Source: Reticulitermes lucifugus
Taxonomy: Eukaryota > Arthropoda > Insecta > Blattodea > Rhinotermitidae
Assembly (NCBI GenBank): GCA_026260175.1
Contig: JAKCWW010000029.1
Location: 113,384-177,383 of the forward strand
Reading direction: 5' to 3'
DNA length: 64,000 nt
This document shows, piece by piece, positions 49,021-59,275 of the stretch. Each line of letters begins with the position of its first letter. The stretch's first letter is position 1. A program made the translations under genes and the position numbers. The notes beneath the pieces are model-generated. The model saw nothing but the letters and a program-made list of their open reading frames with translations. It searched no databases and was not told the DNA's origin.

Positions 49021-49066
49021 ACCCCTATACGTATTTCGGTGGTTTAAACCACCATCTTCAGGGGGT
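49021..49066 (-). ncRNA. Hammerhead ribozyme candidate, all three helices
   Basis: On the minus strand: helix I ACCCC pairs with GGGGU (five pairs); CTGAAGA; one U; helix II GGTGG/CCACC (five pairs, six-base loop); GAAA; helix III AUAC/GUAU, which is self-complementary; then A as the base 5' of the expected cut. All conserved core positions are present. The very short palindromic helix III is the style of hammerheads reported from Penelope-like elements, which tend to work as dimers. Activity is not tested. Confidence 0.6.
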
Positions 49067-49078
49067 CGTGGAGATTAA

Positions 49079-49211
49079 NNNNNNNNNNNNNNNNNNNNNN
49101 NNNNNNNNNNNNNNNNNNNNNNNNNNNNNNNNNNNNNNNNNNNNNNNNNNNNNNNNNNNNNNNNNNNNNNNNNNNNNNNNNNNNNNNNNNNNNNNNNNNN
49201 NNNNNNNNNNN
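49079..49211. other. Assembly gap (133 N)
   Basis: Unknown sequence within the foldback. Inverted repeats commonly break assemblies. Confidence 0.98.
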
Positions 49212-49379
49212 TTTCCTGAAAATTATTGGCAGTTTGGCCTTGTAGTAAGGTGGTCATCTGTGTGTACTACGTAAACTGCATGACGCCGGTGTTGTGCTGT
49301 TGCAGAGTGATAACTGGTGTGGGAATAAACTATTGAAAGGTTTATGTGCATTGGTTGGTGATTTTTGAACACATCTCAT

Positions 49380-49585
49380 TTGAAAATGCACGGTAAATAC
49401 AACGTTAAGTTATGGGTCATGTGTTTTTGCGCAAGCGCCGACATGCAATGTGTGAACTTGGCGCTCTCCCGTGTCGTCCACTTGCATCCAGTCACGTTAA
49501 TGCAGCCCGGAGAATTTGGTTTGAAAACACATGTTTGTTTGTACGACAGGTTTGTGTAAAAAGTGAATAAAGTAATCAAACTTGA
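49380..49585. other. Flank shared with another foldback
   Basis: 'aaaatgcacggtaaatacaac' just right of the foldback recurs, with one change, just right of the foldback at 54580-54790 (near 54800). The element may therefore extend beyond the inverted arms. No gene was recognised. Confidence 0.45.
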
Positions 49586-49599
49586 CTTCTGGACATGGT

Positions 49600-49706
49600 A
49601 AAATTTAAAGGTAAAGTTAGCCCTAGAACGGGCCATGAAGGCCCAGAGGGAAAGTAGACGTATAGCTCTACTCTTTCATTAACCTCGGCGCTAGATGGGG
49701 GTTGGT
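49600..49706 (-). mobile_element. SINE family B, 5'-truncated, with target duplication
   Basis: It has minus-strand family B 3' landmarks: 'aacgggccatgaaggccc', 'tagctctactctt' and 'aacctcggcgctagatggggg'. The insert is flanked by cttctggacatggt (49586-49599) and cttccggacatggt (49707-49720), a 14-base direct repeat with one mismatch. This is the expected target-site duplication of LINE-mediated insertion and it sets the ends precisely. Confidence 0.8.
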
Positions 49707-49720
49707 CTTCCGGACATGGT

Positions 49721-51307
49721 GATAAAAAAGAGAGAAGAATGATTGGGTTAATGCAGCAGCTGAAGTCGTGTTTCTGATACCCGCGTGTGTGAAAATATTA
49801 TAGAATCCGGCCATGTATTCCATGCATTGTCTTCCCCCTTCCGAATGTATGTCTGATATTTACAGATACTCATTCTCTTACGAGTTTGTTAAATCGATGG
49901 CTTACTGTACAACTTTTTGCATAAAGGACGCCATAATAATCTGCATAATATGTTGCGATTTTCATACTTACGCAGCCCTTGACCCAAATGCACCAGTGCA
50001 TCTGGTTAGCTCGAAAATAAAAAATTTCCACATACATCTAAAAGCAGTTTTACTATTTCTGTCTGCTGAAGCAACGTACCACATACATTGACCTTACAAC
50101 TCAATGGATGAATTTATTATCGATAACATAAAAGTCCAAATATCTGCATAATTATAATTTGCATATAAACATTTCTTCGTAAATAACAGAGCTCAGAACA
50201 CCTACAGCTATCAGACAGTAATCACAAGACAATACCATTGTTCGAGATGCAGCTAGATAATAGTATTTGTAGACACTGTCCTTGACTAACCTTGACCTTA
50301 AATGTTTTCAGCAAGTGCCGTGTTTTGTCTGTGGTCAGGATTGAAGGATGTTTTCATCCCCACGCCCTGGAACAGTGATAAATGCATTGTAATGGCTTAG
50401 TGCACTGCTGAACTTGGCTACTATCCACCCAACTAACATCAGTCTGCCACTGGGGAACGGACAACCCATCTCCAGACTATTTATACCCTTCCATTTCTAA
50501 GGTCTTACATTCACTTTTTATTGCTTCGATTTCGGATTCCAAAATTCAGAGATTTCTAGCTCTTTCTGGGGGCATCACCTGGCATCACCTAGTGAGTAGC
50601 AGAACCAAAGTCTTTGTATCTATGCCTTCTGCAATTGAAATTCGCGTGTATTTATAATTCTTTATTATAGTAGTAATTTAGTATAGTTGTAATTATGCTA
50701 CATATGTAATTAGAAGTAAAGAAGTGGCGCTCTGTATTTATTCCCTGTCAGGTATAAGAGAGAAATGGCACAGAAACTTTATACCAATATTGATACAAAT
50801 ATTCCTTTAATTTTCAAACGGAAATTATTGGAATTTTAACAAGATACGTAAATCGGGAGAGGAAGGATTTGTAGAAAAAACTCGTATTTTACTGATTTAT
50901 TTGCTTTGTGTTTTATCTTCAACGCTGTAAGTATCTCAGTATAGCGTCTAAGCAAAATGATTCGAGAATAATGAAAGAAAATGAATTTGTAAGGAAGTTG
51001 TCCTGCTTTAATGCTAGGTGCTATTGTTTGTAGACTGAGGAAAATAACGAAGAACCTCAGTCAGTAGAATCCGTGTCTCGGGGGGATTTTTAAAACGGGC
51101 ACGTCCTCCATACAAATTAGCAGCGTGAACCCCTGCTGGTTTAAGGGATATAGGCCTATACTCGTATGTGTGATGTTATATAAACTTAGTTGTGCTCTAA
51201 TTGCAAACAAATCACTGTAGCTTACTTTGTCAAACAAAGAAGTCAAGAGTGGGTTGGCCCACTGATCGAGTTCTTTTATACACTTCTTGAGAATAAAGGG
51301 GCCGATC
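49721..51307. other. Unassigned DNA
   Basis: No gene was recognised. A 92-codon frame at 49813-50091 is Cys- and Tyr-containing but has no domain I can name, and no splice sites clearly flank it. Confidence 0.5.
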
Positions 51308-51480
51308 CCAGTGGCCGCGCCGTCTAATGCGTAGGTCTTCAGCCGCTCGCCTGCTGGGATTGCGGTTTCGAATCCTGCCAGCGATTATGTTGTCAGTTAG
51401 AGGTCTCTGCGTCGGACTGATCACTCGTCCAGAGAAGTCCTACCAAGTGTGTGTCATAGACTGTGATCAGGTGCAACAAT
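51308..51480 (+). mobile_element. SINE family A, 3'-truncated
   Basis: The head is well kept: A box 'cagtggccgcgccgtctaa', and B box 'ggtttcgaatcctgcc' near 51364. The body has 'agaggtctctgcgtcggactgatcactcgtcc', 'agaagtcctaccaagtgtgtgtca' and stops near 'gtgcaacaataa'. The usual 'gggctgttgcgccacag' end is absent. Confidence 0.7.
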
Positions 51481-51771
51481 AACCCTCTACACTTACAATG
51501 AGCAGGTACAAGACGTCACACTAAGAAAGAAAGAAAGAGAATAAATGGTGAGGTTTTTTAGGTCTAAAGTACTAAAATACTCAAACTCCATGACAGTCTT
51601 CAAAGGCTTAAATAACAATGATTGATTGTTACGGGAGAATAAGTTTCCTATTTTAAAAAATAAATTTGTAATATTACAGGCTCTACTGCACATAAATTAC
51701 GTTGACACATTAATTTATTAATTTTATTTCAATCCAAAAAATGCACTACACTTTCTTCCAGTGATTTCTTG

Positions 51772-51816
51772 CCCCTACATATGTTTCGGCACACCTTGTG
51801 CCATCCTCAGAGGGGT
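51772..51816 (-). ncRNA. Hammerhead ribozyme candidate (left arm)
   Basis: The minus strand reads CTGAGGA, U, helix II GGCAC/GUGCC (five pairs), GAAA, helix III ACAU/AUGU (self-complementary, no loop), A, then GGGG, which pairs with the CCCU preceding the core (four pairs, one wobble). All core bases fit CUGANGA...GAAA...UA. Confidence 0.55.
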
Positions 51817-52075
51817 CGTTGAGAGTTCACAATCTTCAAAACACCCAACTGTTTTTCACTCACTTTCACAGTACATAATTATTGTAAGTCACCAGCATTA
51901 AATATCACTTGTCTTTATGTTCATAGTAATTAGTTTTTCTTTCTTCAGTATTTTTTGTTAAAACAAATCATTAAATTTAAAATTGAATATATTTGCAGTG
52001 ACTTACGATAATTATGTACTGTGAAAGTGAGTGAAAAACAATTGGGTGTATTGAAGATTGTGAAATCTCGACGAC

Positions 52076-52118
52076 ACCCCTGAGGATGGCACAAGGTGTG
52101 CCGAAACATTTGTAGGGG
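52076..52118 (+). ncRNA. Hammerhead ribozyme candidate (right arm)
   Basis: CTGAGGA (52080-52086), U, helix II GGCAC/GUGCC, GAAA (52103-52106), helix III ACA/UGU with a two-base loop, then A (52114) and GGG pairing with CCC (52077-52079). Helix I is short at three pairs. The core is fully conserved. Confidence 0.55.
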
Positions 52119-52223
52119 CAAGAAATCACTGGAAGAAAGTGTAGTGCATTTGTTGGATTGAAATAAAATTAATTAATTATCAAAAAAGCGCGGTACATAT
52201 AAAATAAATTACGTTGACACTTT

Positions 52224-52320
52224 TATGTATGTATTTATGTATGCATGTATGTACGTACGTACGTACTTATAAGTATGTACGTATGTTCTAAGTACGTATG
52301 TTCGTACCTATGTATGTTTT
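52224..52320. repeat. (GTAT)/(GTAC)n tetranucleotide tract
   Basis: Interrupted tandem tatg/tacg tetranucleotides, partly self-complementary (gtacgtacgtac). Confidence 0.85.
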
Positions 52321-52408
52321 CTTCCTCAATCTCCAGTCTCGTTTCTTGTCCAAAAACTAGCAGTAGCTCTTTATAATTTGCCCAACCGAGTAGGTAACAT
52401 CTCGGTAA

Positions 52409-52431
52409 CCCTCCCCCCCCCCTTGGGGGGA
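52409..52431. repeat. Poly-C / poly-G inverted tract
   Basis: A run of about ten C, then TT, then six G, able to pair. Such tracts are prone to length error. Confidence 0.8.
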
Positions 52432-53750
52432 TGGAAAAATTTCTGTAAAGTTAATATTTTTATGTGATTATTGGGACAATAGGTGATGAATCGTCATCGT
52501 CCAGAACCTAACAACTTTTATGTAATGTAGTACACCGCTGTCGGAAACAGGCGTAAGCTTAGTTTCTGTACTGGGCAGCTGTGCAGTAAAACGTAAAAAT
52601 GAAATGTACAGACGTCCAACGGCGGAATGTGCCGGTTTCACTAGTGCACATTTAAAAGTCTTCACATGAAATCTGTGAGAAAACACACCAATAAAGAATA
52701 AATAGCATTTGATTTTTGTCGCCGAAATGGGCTGTTTCTGTTTTCACTGAAACACTTCCTGCTCTACAATTCGTCATTCACGCACACTTATATCGATGCT
52801 ACGCATCTTATGCGAATTGAAAATCATTAAATAAACCATGACTCAACCAATCACAGATTTTAGAGGCGAGTCTGTAATCCAGCAACGCGCAAAAGAATTC
52901 TTCCTGAGAAGGTGAAGCCCTTCTTCTGCTCAAAAATTGCCAGCCTTTTATAGCACCAAACTTTTTATTACACTCTACAAAACAGCATGCCATTGGACGT
53001 CATCCAGGGTCAGTTAAATTAGGAGTGTACAAAGTTGCCAACAATTTAGGAGCCATCAAATTTCTAGGAGACAAAAAGGCGACATGAAGAAAGCTCCATA
53101 CTTAGAACCCGCAAATATTAGGCGCTAACACACAAAATTCAATCTCCGGATTTGTGCACCCTTGCGTTAAATCTACTCCATATGCTGTCACATACACCTT
53201 ACGGTACGTTTCAATATTATCCTCTCAAGACGATTTTTTGGTCTTCAGAAACAATTATTTTCTTCATATTTTCCTAAATAGAATTTTGTATGCATGTCGC
53301 ATCTAGCCATGCGTGTTACATGTCCTAACATTTCATACTCCACGATTAAACTTTACTAGTCATGTATGGTGGCCAACATAGTAGCCGCGCTCTCTGAAAT
53401 GTGTATTGACTTCTGTCTCTAAGAAGTTGGATCGTAGTTTCGGAGTCCAAAAGCAACATGGATTTATGTCTGCATTTTCTAGTAACATTCAAAAAGTGAA
53501 GAGCAACTGTAAGCTTCCTCGTGTCCGTTCTTCCTCTTCCAACAGGGTGAATCCCACTGAAGGTGTTTGTGTTGTATTTCACACTTCGAACTTTCATTAA
53601 AATTTGTCCAGATGTTCCGATTTTTATAAAATCGGGGAGAAAAACAGACACAATACATGAAGACCTGTAACTTTTCGTACTGAGCTATGATATTGGCTAA
53701 AATACTGAATGCATTACAGTGTATTCACAGTTCAATTTAAAATGTTAGAT
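52432..53750. other. Unassigned DNA
   Basis: No gene or repeat family was recognised. The 101-codon minus-strand frame at 53346-53651 has an antisense 64-codon frame and no family signature. Confidence 0.5.
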
Positions 53751-54005
53751 TTTTTCTGTGGCACTACTGCCCAACTCGGGCCTAGGCACCTTATTTTTGA
53801 GGTTCCTAGATCACACACAACTAGATACACATATCCGGTAGGACTCCTCTGAAAGAGAGATCATCTCGTCGCACAGGCTGCTACCTACACGACACACAAC
53901 AAACACAACAGACGAACATCCATGCCGTCAGCGGGATTCGAACCCGCGATCCCTGGAATAAAGCGGTTTCAGACCTAAGCCTTAGACCGCACGGCCACCG
54001 GGATC
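53751..54005 (-). mobile_element. SINE family A, full length
   Basis: The best family A copy. The minus strand starts 'ggtggccgtgcggtctaagg' (A box) and reaches a canonical B box, 'gggttcgaatcccgc'. The head resembles a Leu- or Ser-type tRNA with a long variable region. The body has 'tgtcgtgtaggtagcagcc', 'tgtgcgacgagatgatc', 'gaggagtcctaccgg', 'gaacctcaaaaataaggtgc' and 'gcccgagttgggcagtag', ending 'tgccacag' and A-rich. It is not a tRNA gene, because it has a 3' body and no acceptor-stem partner. Confidence 0.82.
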
Positions 54006-54289
54006 ACAAAGTGCTAGAAGAGACCGTTGAAAATTCGAGGGAAAATAGTTTGGCAATCTTCTTACATTGATCCAATCTTACACTTTACGGCCCTTAAGGA
54101 GAACAATTAGACCGCTATCTCACTGTCTGAGCATGCTATCAACATGAAATACGTTTCGGTAATGTTGGACACGATCGAAAATCTGGTACGCCTAACTGTC
54201 ATTTATTGCTGTCGTTTTTAGTCTGTTTCACTGCTAACAACATTGACCGCTACATAGCAACAGAATAAAGACAGAATATCAACTATAAA
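54006..54289. other. Unassigned DNA
   Basis: Nothing recognised between the two SINEs. Confidence 0.5.
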
Positions 54290-54545
54290 AGTTGTTCCTG
54301 TGCATTGCATGAAGACACGCGGGAGTGGAGGTAGAGCACCGCTGATTCTTAATCTCGGCACTAGATGGGGTGAGCGACCAGCTCAAGGCCCCCGCCGTTT
54401 CCCTTGCTGGGTAAGAACCTCTCTTTCTCATTGAACAGGAAGCAATATCCGGTCTGGACGCTTGGGAGAAGAGGAAACTCTCTTGTCCTGTTGGTAATCG
54501 AACCAAGGACTAGGAACTTCAATTTTCAGTCTTCTATATAATACC
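54290..54545 (-). mobile_element. SINE family B, near full length
   Basis: In minus-strand order: B-box-like 'ccttggttcgattaccaac', 'gagtttcctcttctcccaagc', 'cgggggccttgagctgg', 'ccatctagtgccgagattaag', 'gctctacctccac' and the end 'cttcatgcaatgcacagg'. The 75- and 70-codon minus-strand frames over it are SINE-derived. Confidence 0.7.
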
Positions 54546-54579
54546 GCTATTTGCATTCTGTGAAGTTTTGGAGACAAAA

Positions 54580-54790
54580 CTGATATCTGAATAACCAACA
54601 AATGCACAAGATTATTGGTAAGTGTAAGATATATTTTCAACCCCTACATGTGTTTCGGAAAATAGATTGCCATCTTCAGGGGGTATGTATAAAATAACTA
54701 CAAGTGGTATTTCCATCCGAACATACGTGGGAGTTGAAAATGTTTCTTACACTTGCCAAACATCTTGTGCATTTGTTGGCTGGTTTAGAC
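54580..54790. repeat. Short foldback with hammerhead candidate
   Basis: The left arm 'aaccaacaaatgcacaag..' plus 'ggtaagtgtaagatatattttcaac' (about 54593-54640) pairs with the right arm 'gttgaaaatgtttcttacacttgcc..' plus 'cttgtgcatttgttggctg' (about 54734-54783). The left inner region holds the ribozyme candidate. The right lacks an intact partner core, as in the foldback at 48963. Confidence 0.7.
54640..54684 (-). ncRNA. Hammerhead ribozyme candidate, weak helix II
   Basis: On the minus strand helix I ACCCC/GGGGU forms five pairs. The core CTGAAGA (plus positions 54673-54679) and GAAA are intact. Helix III is ACA/UGU with a two-base loop, and the UA cleavage site is present. Helix II (GGCAATCTATTTTCC) pairs poorly, so this copy may be inactive. 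Confidence 0.5.
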
Positions 54791-55504
54791 TTCCGACAAA
54801 ATGCACGGTAAACACAACACAAAACTAACATCATTATGACCACTAAACAGCCACAGTTATTTGCAGAACATTACTTGAAACACTATATGAGGCTTCTACC
54901 TCTACCGAGCATGATAGGAGCAGGTCAGAAGGAACATTAAAATTTCTCATACTACCAGGAAAACTGAATGTTGTCCAAAGAACTCGCCATAATATATACA
55001 CAGAATGAGGACACAACAGCAAAGACCCCATGGAATACGAAGCATTTTGTGCACAGTGTACTTAGACTGCAACAGAAAACTTGTAGAAAGCAATTAAACA
55101 TAGAATATTTAAGGCCAGGCAAATAAGCCTGATTCTGTACAGTAATAAACACTTTATTGAGCAGGATATTACGTCATTCGAGAAGCTCAGGTACTATGTA
55201 CACTTGTGTACTTGCTACACATACTAAGTATTTCTTAGGAACTGCGAGAGCGTAATGCAGAGACTTATAATATTGTAATAAGGAACAAATAATTCTAAAA
55301 ACTCCATGATACCTGCTACAAATGTGTTTGTGTCAATGCTCTGTGCTCTCAGTAATTTAACATTAAACGTTAGAAGCCGTAAGTCTTAAACATGATAGGA
55401 GCCAATAATTCTCATGTTAGGAAGCGTATCGATCATTCTGTATTTATGTCGTTATTGAAGAATATTCCATAACTATGGTCAGCGTATTTTATTGTGACCA
55501 TAAA
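54791..55504. other. Unassigned DNA
   Basis: It begins with the flank shared with 49382 ('aaaatgcacggtaaacacaac'). Otherwise nothing is recognised. Confidence 0.45.
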
Positions 55505-55750
55505 TTCATTAAGAATGAAGTGGAGGGGCGTGAAAAAAGTCTTATGCCACTGGGAAGAACTTGGCACAGATGCGAAGATATTAAAACGGATCTTAAAGAA
55601 AGAGAAATGTTTGGGTGTGGAATGGATTCACCTGGCTCAGAATATGGCTCAGGTATGGGCTCTTAAACAGCAGCGTTAAAAAGGCGGGGAATTTGTCTGA
55701 TTAATAAGCAATTATATATCAGTTTCAAGAATGACTCCACTCCATAGTTA
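55505..55750 (+). pseudogene. Decayed LINE 3' end
   Basis: The frame has ILKRILKKEKCLGVEWIHLA then QNMAQVW, corresponding to the KMDL..VG..WI.LA..R..W end of the LINE protein in the copy at 36395, followed by the 3' UTR traces 'ggggaatttgtctgat' and 'caagaatgactccactccat' and a short 'agttattta' tail. The upstream GHV..M part is recognisable only weakly. Old copy. Confidence 0.55.
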
Positions 55751-57339
55751 TTTATTATCAAAACAGGTGTTATGGAGATATTATGGAGGTATTCGGATTT
55801 ATAACACATGAAGATAGTTGTGATAATCTGCCCATTGGAAGACAAAGAACAATTTCATAGTAGCAGGCATGATTACAGTCATAATTGTGACTTTAGCGTA
55901 GGATCGGCTTATTACAGCTGGAAACACTGGTATTTGAAAAGAATTGCAAATACTGGAAGTTTGATTACCGGACAGTAAGTGATGCATGAGGTAGAGTAGG
56001 CTGGGTTAGGAGAGTGAAATACTTAACTATACTTTTAAAAAGTTCCTTGAAAATAAAGCAGCTAATTGTGCGAGCCAAATATTTCAAAGAGATATTGAAC
56101 TATTGCGAACAATGAAATAACTGAATACAGTTTTAAGATAAAAGTTGTAAATCGCCAACTCCATTTAACAGTCCTTTTTGAGAACCTAGTAAATACATAG
56201 CCAAACAGATGCCTTTTGCAGAGCACTGCAGTTTCATTGCTGCACTCAAAACAGAAAGTGATTGGCTCCTATCATGAAGTAGAAGAAGCCGGTCCAAAGT
56301 TCTAGACATTCTCTATCAGAATTTGGTGACAGAAATATAACGCTATTACTCACGTCGTCATGAAACCAATACATTGTTCTTCCTACGAACGATAAAACTT
56401 GATACAAATTGACAAATCACTAATACTGTTCTTCCGCCTTCCAGACGCAACAAATTACCGTATGCAACTATTCTGTGACATATTACACTTCATTAACTCA
56501 CGTAATCACAGATCAATTAGTAGTAGATATTTAAACATAATTTGTAAGCATTAATGAATTAGAAGCCTATTTCCAATCCAGTAACTAATGCAGGATTAGA
56601 AAATATCGGCATGTAAGGATACAAATACCTCACTCCTTAGGACAGGTAAATTGCTTGACATCAATTTTCGAATTATCGACCAATATCGATTTAAGAGTGC
56701 GAAGCACATGTTGTCAGTTTTAGCCACAAATAACCTGTTCTTCGAGTATTAAACGTTCATAGACCCATGGCGTTTTTCGACATTGCACTACACTCACGCG
56801 TTTCGTTAGCCAGTACAGCAAATTACCTAAATAATTAGGCTGTATGATGCACAAACCTTGGAAGCTTGTAGAAGATGAGGTGGCCAAATATTTCTCCTTC
56901 ATTTACGATGTCCGAAAGTTCACTGACGTGTTTAAAAGAGCCCGCCAATAGCACCTATCCTGAGCCAGACGAATTCATTCTATAATCTCACAGTCCACAC
57001 ATTTAAGATTCATGCTTATATTATCCCCTGTTTTCTTTTAGATCTCATTAAGGTTTTTATTTTTAAATACTTCATAAGAAGATTCTGAAAACGGCTCCGC
57101 TCTCCCTTACATATTAGATATCCCAACATTTCTTCCTCTGTGATTGGTCACTATAATTAAGTATTAAGATTTCGCCATCAGAAGCGTTGTCTGGCTTAAG
57201 GTGTGAAACTGAAGTGCGTGTTGTGCTTTACAAAATCCATCACTTTGCCTAATACAAGAAGTTACTGGAAATTTGTTTTGAATTAATAAGACTTCCCATT
57301 TCCATAAAGTACTTTATTTTATTCCACATATTACAAATT
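55751..57339. other. Unassigned DNA
   Basis: No gene or repeat family was recognised. Confidence 0.5.
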
Positions 57340-57605
57340 TAGTAAAAGCTATAGCAATCCCTATAAGGGCCTGGAGAGGCCCTTAGGTCTTCAGGAGTTT
57401 GAGGCTCCCAGATGTTCCAGACAAGCAGCACATGAAGGTGGCAAGGTTGTCAGTCCTAAGCACGGGCCGCCTTTACCCCCAAGAGATATCCCTGGTACTC
57501 ATTTCTGTTACAGGCTGAGTCGACCCCAGGGCCATAATGCGGTAAAAGGATTAAGTCAATCAAAAGTCCCAATGACCCCGCTGGTAATCGAAACCGCGAC
57601 CTTCC
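57340..57605 (-). mobile_element. SINE family C, near full length
   Basis: The minus strand starts with the B-box region 'gtcgcggtttcgattacc'. The body has 'gtcattgggacttttgattg', 'cgcattatggccctggggtc', 'cagaaatgagtaccagggat', 'ggggtaaaggcggcccgtgc' and 'gagcctcaaactcctga', with the 3' palindromic block 'gggcctctccaggccc' before 'ttatagggattgc'. It is distinct in body from families A, B and D. The A box is lost or lies further upstream. Confidence 0.65.
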
Positions 57606-59149
57606 GTTATAAATTGTATTATAGCTGTTCAAATTTTTAACTAAGTACATGTAAAAGTAAAATTTGATGTTTGCTTGTTCTGCCTGACTTGATAAGGTGC
57701 GAGTTCAGTGTTCTACTTCATCAGTGTCAAACACAAGCTGAGGTTTCCCATTTAATTTCAATTCCACCGCCGTTGCTGCACCTAAATTTCAGCAGGTGTA
57801 CGGGTATTACGTCCTTCTGCCTCTAAGAAACGATCAGTATTGCCCAGATCAAATACCTTATTAAAGTAACAAAGTAACGAGATCAGCGAAACGAGAAACG
57901 ACAAATGTACACGCCCAGCACACAATGAAAGTACATTTTGTCGGTCAGCAAATGAAAAATGGCTAAAAATAATTCCACAGCCAACTGCAATGTTAGCATT
58001 TAAAGGAACTAAACGTTCGCACCATAAAGTAATTGCTAACCACTGATTCAACTAGGCCACTAAACATAAAAGTGCCAAATGTTCAATTTTCACCCATGTA
58101 ACGGAAGTCCTTTGGCACTATAAATCTAATTTGTGCACCTGTTACAGCTGAGGGGACAGATACGTCTAGGAAGTGCTGAGACTGCTTGGAATTGCGTGAA
58201 GACTTAAGAACATTACACTTGATAGAATGTACCTAGGAACTGGTTATGAAGGTAAGAGAAATTACTGTTATTGTGAAATTTGTGAAATATTCATAAATGT
58301 TTCTTTATAGACGTGTTCATATGCCTGACACTCTAATTGAACATAACTAGCATTAGAAAGGGTTGGTGGTAATGCCTTAGATTTAGCGACATATTTGTGA
58401 ATTTACATCACAAGTACTTTTGTGAGGAAGCTTTACTAAAATAAATATATTTCAGTCTTCCCTTGATAGACAATAGGAAGATTGTTTAACTTTTAAACTA
58501 GTGATGTTGCATCACAAATTGCCTTTCATAATCATGAGGTTGTCTCCATAACAGAAAGCAGAAGTTTTACCAAATCTAGCTTCCCTTAACAGAGTGGTCT
58601 ATAGGTGTGTAAAATTCGGCGGTGGAGTATGAAAGTCAAATAAAAGAAAGGAAAAGAAAGGACATTTCAACAAAGAGGTCCGTATAAAATAGGTGAAACT
58701 GTAAAGCTTAAAGGTATTTAAGATGGCGGCAGAAGTCAGCTATAGGGGTTAGAGGCTTTGTTATTTTTTATTCCGTTTTTCCCCCCTACCTTATTCTGTA
58801 AGAATTTGTATGGGCCTTATATATATATGCGTTGGGTTTGTAGTTGTGCCGCCGGCTATTTGAAAGAACCGTTAGCTCACCTTGGCCGCTCATCCTGCTA
58901 TCGTCCACTCCTGCTTACCCTAACCTCACTTTCTGAACTCATCCCTTGCACTAACCACATCGGGCTTAAGACCCACGAGATTCTGACGCGGGTGATCACA
59001 ATTTCTAACTTTTAATACACGCCCATACAAGAATAAATAAGAAAACAATCGCTACATAATTAAGCCAGGCCTGTGATTACCAATTTTCCCTTGATACTAT
59101 TTCTACAAGTGTCAGTATTTTTCATGTAGGCCTATATTGATATACAAAT
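57606..59149. other. Unassigned DNA
   Basis: No gene or repeat family was recognised. The 89-codon minus-strand frame at 57782-58051 has no domain I can name. Confidence 0.5.
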
Positions 59150-59275
59150 GTTTAAGCATATATGCATATATACATAAACGTATATATACATATACATACA
59201 ACTTACATATACATATATATATACTTAGATATACACATAGACATAGATATATACATACTCGTGTACATATAGTTT
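59150..59275. repeat. AT-rich (ATAC/ATAT)n tract
   Basis: Imperfect tandem atatac and atacat units over about 125 bases. Confidence 0.85.

Larger units (their letters stand above)
48963..49379. repeat. Foldback element spanning an assembly gap
   Basis: The outer ends are inverted: the left arm 'gagatgtgttcaaaaatcac' onward (48963-49015) matches the right arm 'aactattgaaagg..' to 'gaacacatctca' (49327-49379) over about 50 bases. The left arm continues into a hammerhead-like core and then a run of N. The visible right side has no core copy, so either the arms differ or the second core lies in the gap. Confidence 0.7.
51716..52178. repeat. Foldback element with two hammerhead candidates
   Basis: Near-perfect terminal inverted arms of about 177 bases (51716-51892 and 51998-52178) flank a unique spacer of about 105 bases. 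The outer ends are 'attaattttatttcaatcc' and its complement, and the inner ends are 'attgtaagtcac' and 'gtgacttacgat'. Each arm carries one hammerhead-like core pointing outward. There is no coding capacity. It is probably a non-autonomous foldback derived from the ends of a Penelope-like or related retroelement. Confidence 0.8.

Noticed and set aside
49068-49274. Open frames across 49079-49211
   Set aside because: They consist mostly of unknown residues translated from N.
53925-54003. Functional tRNA gene on the minus strand
   Set aside because: Good A and B boxes, but no closing acceptor stem. The sequence continues into a SINE body that is repeated elsewhere.
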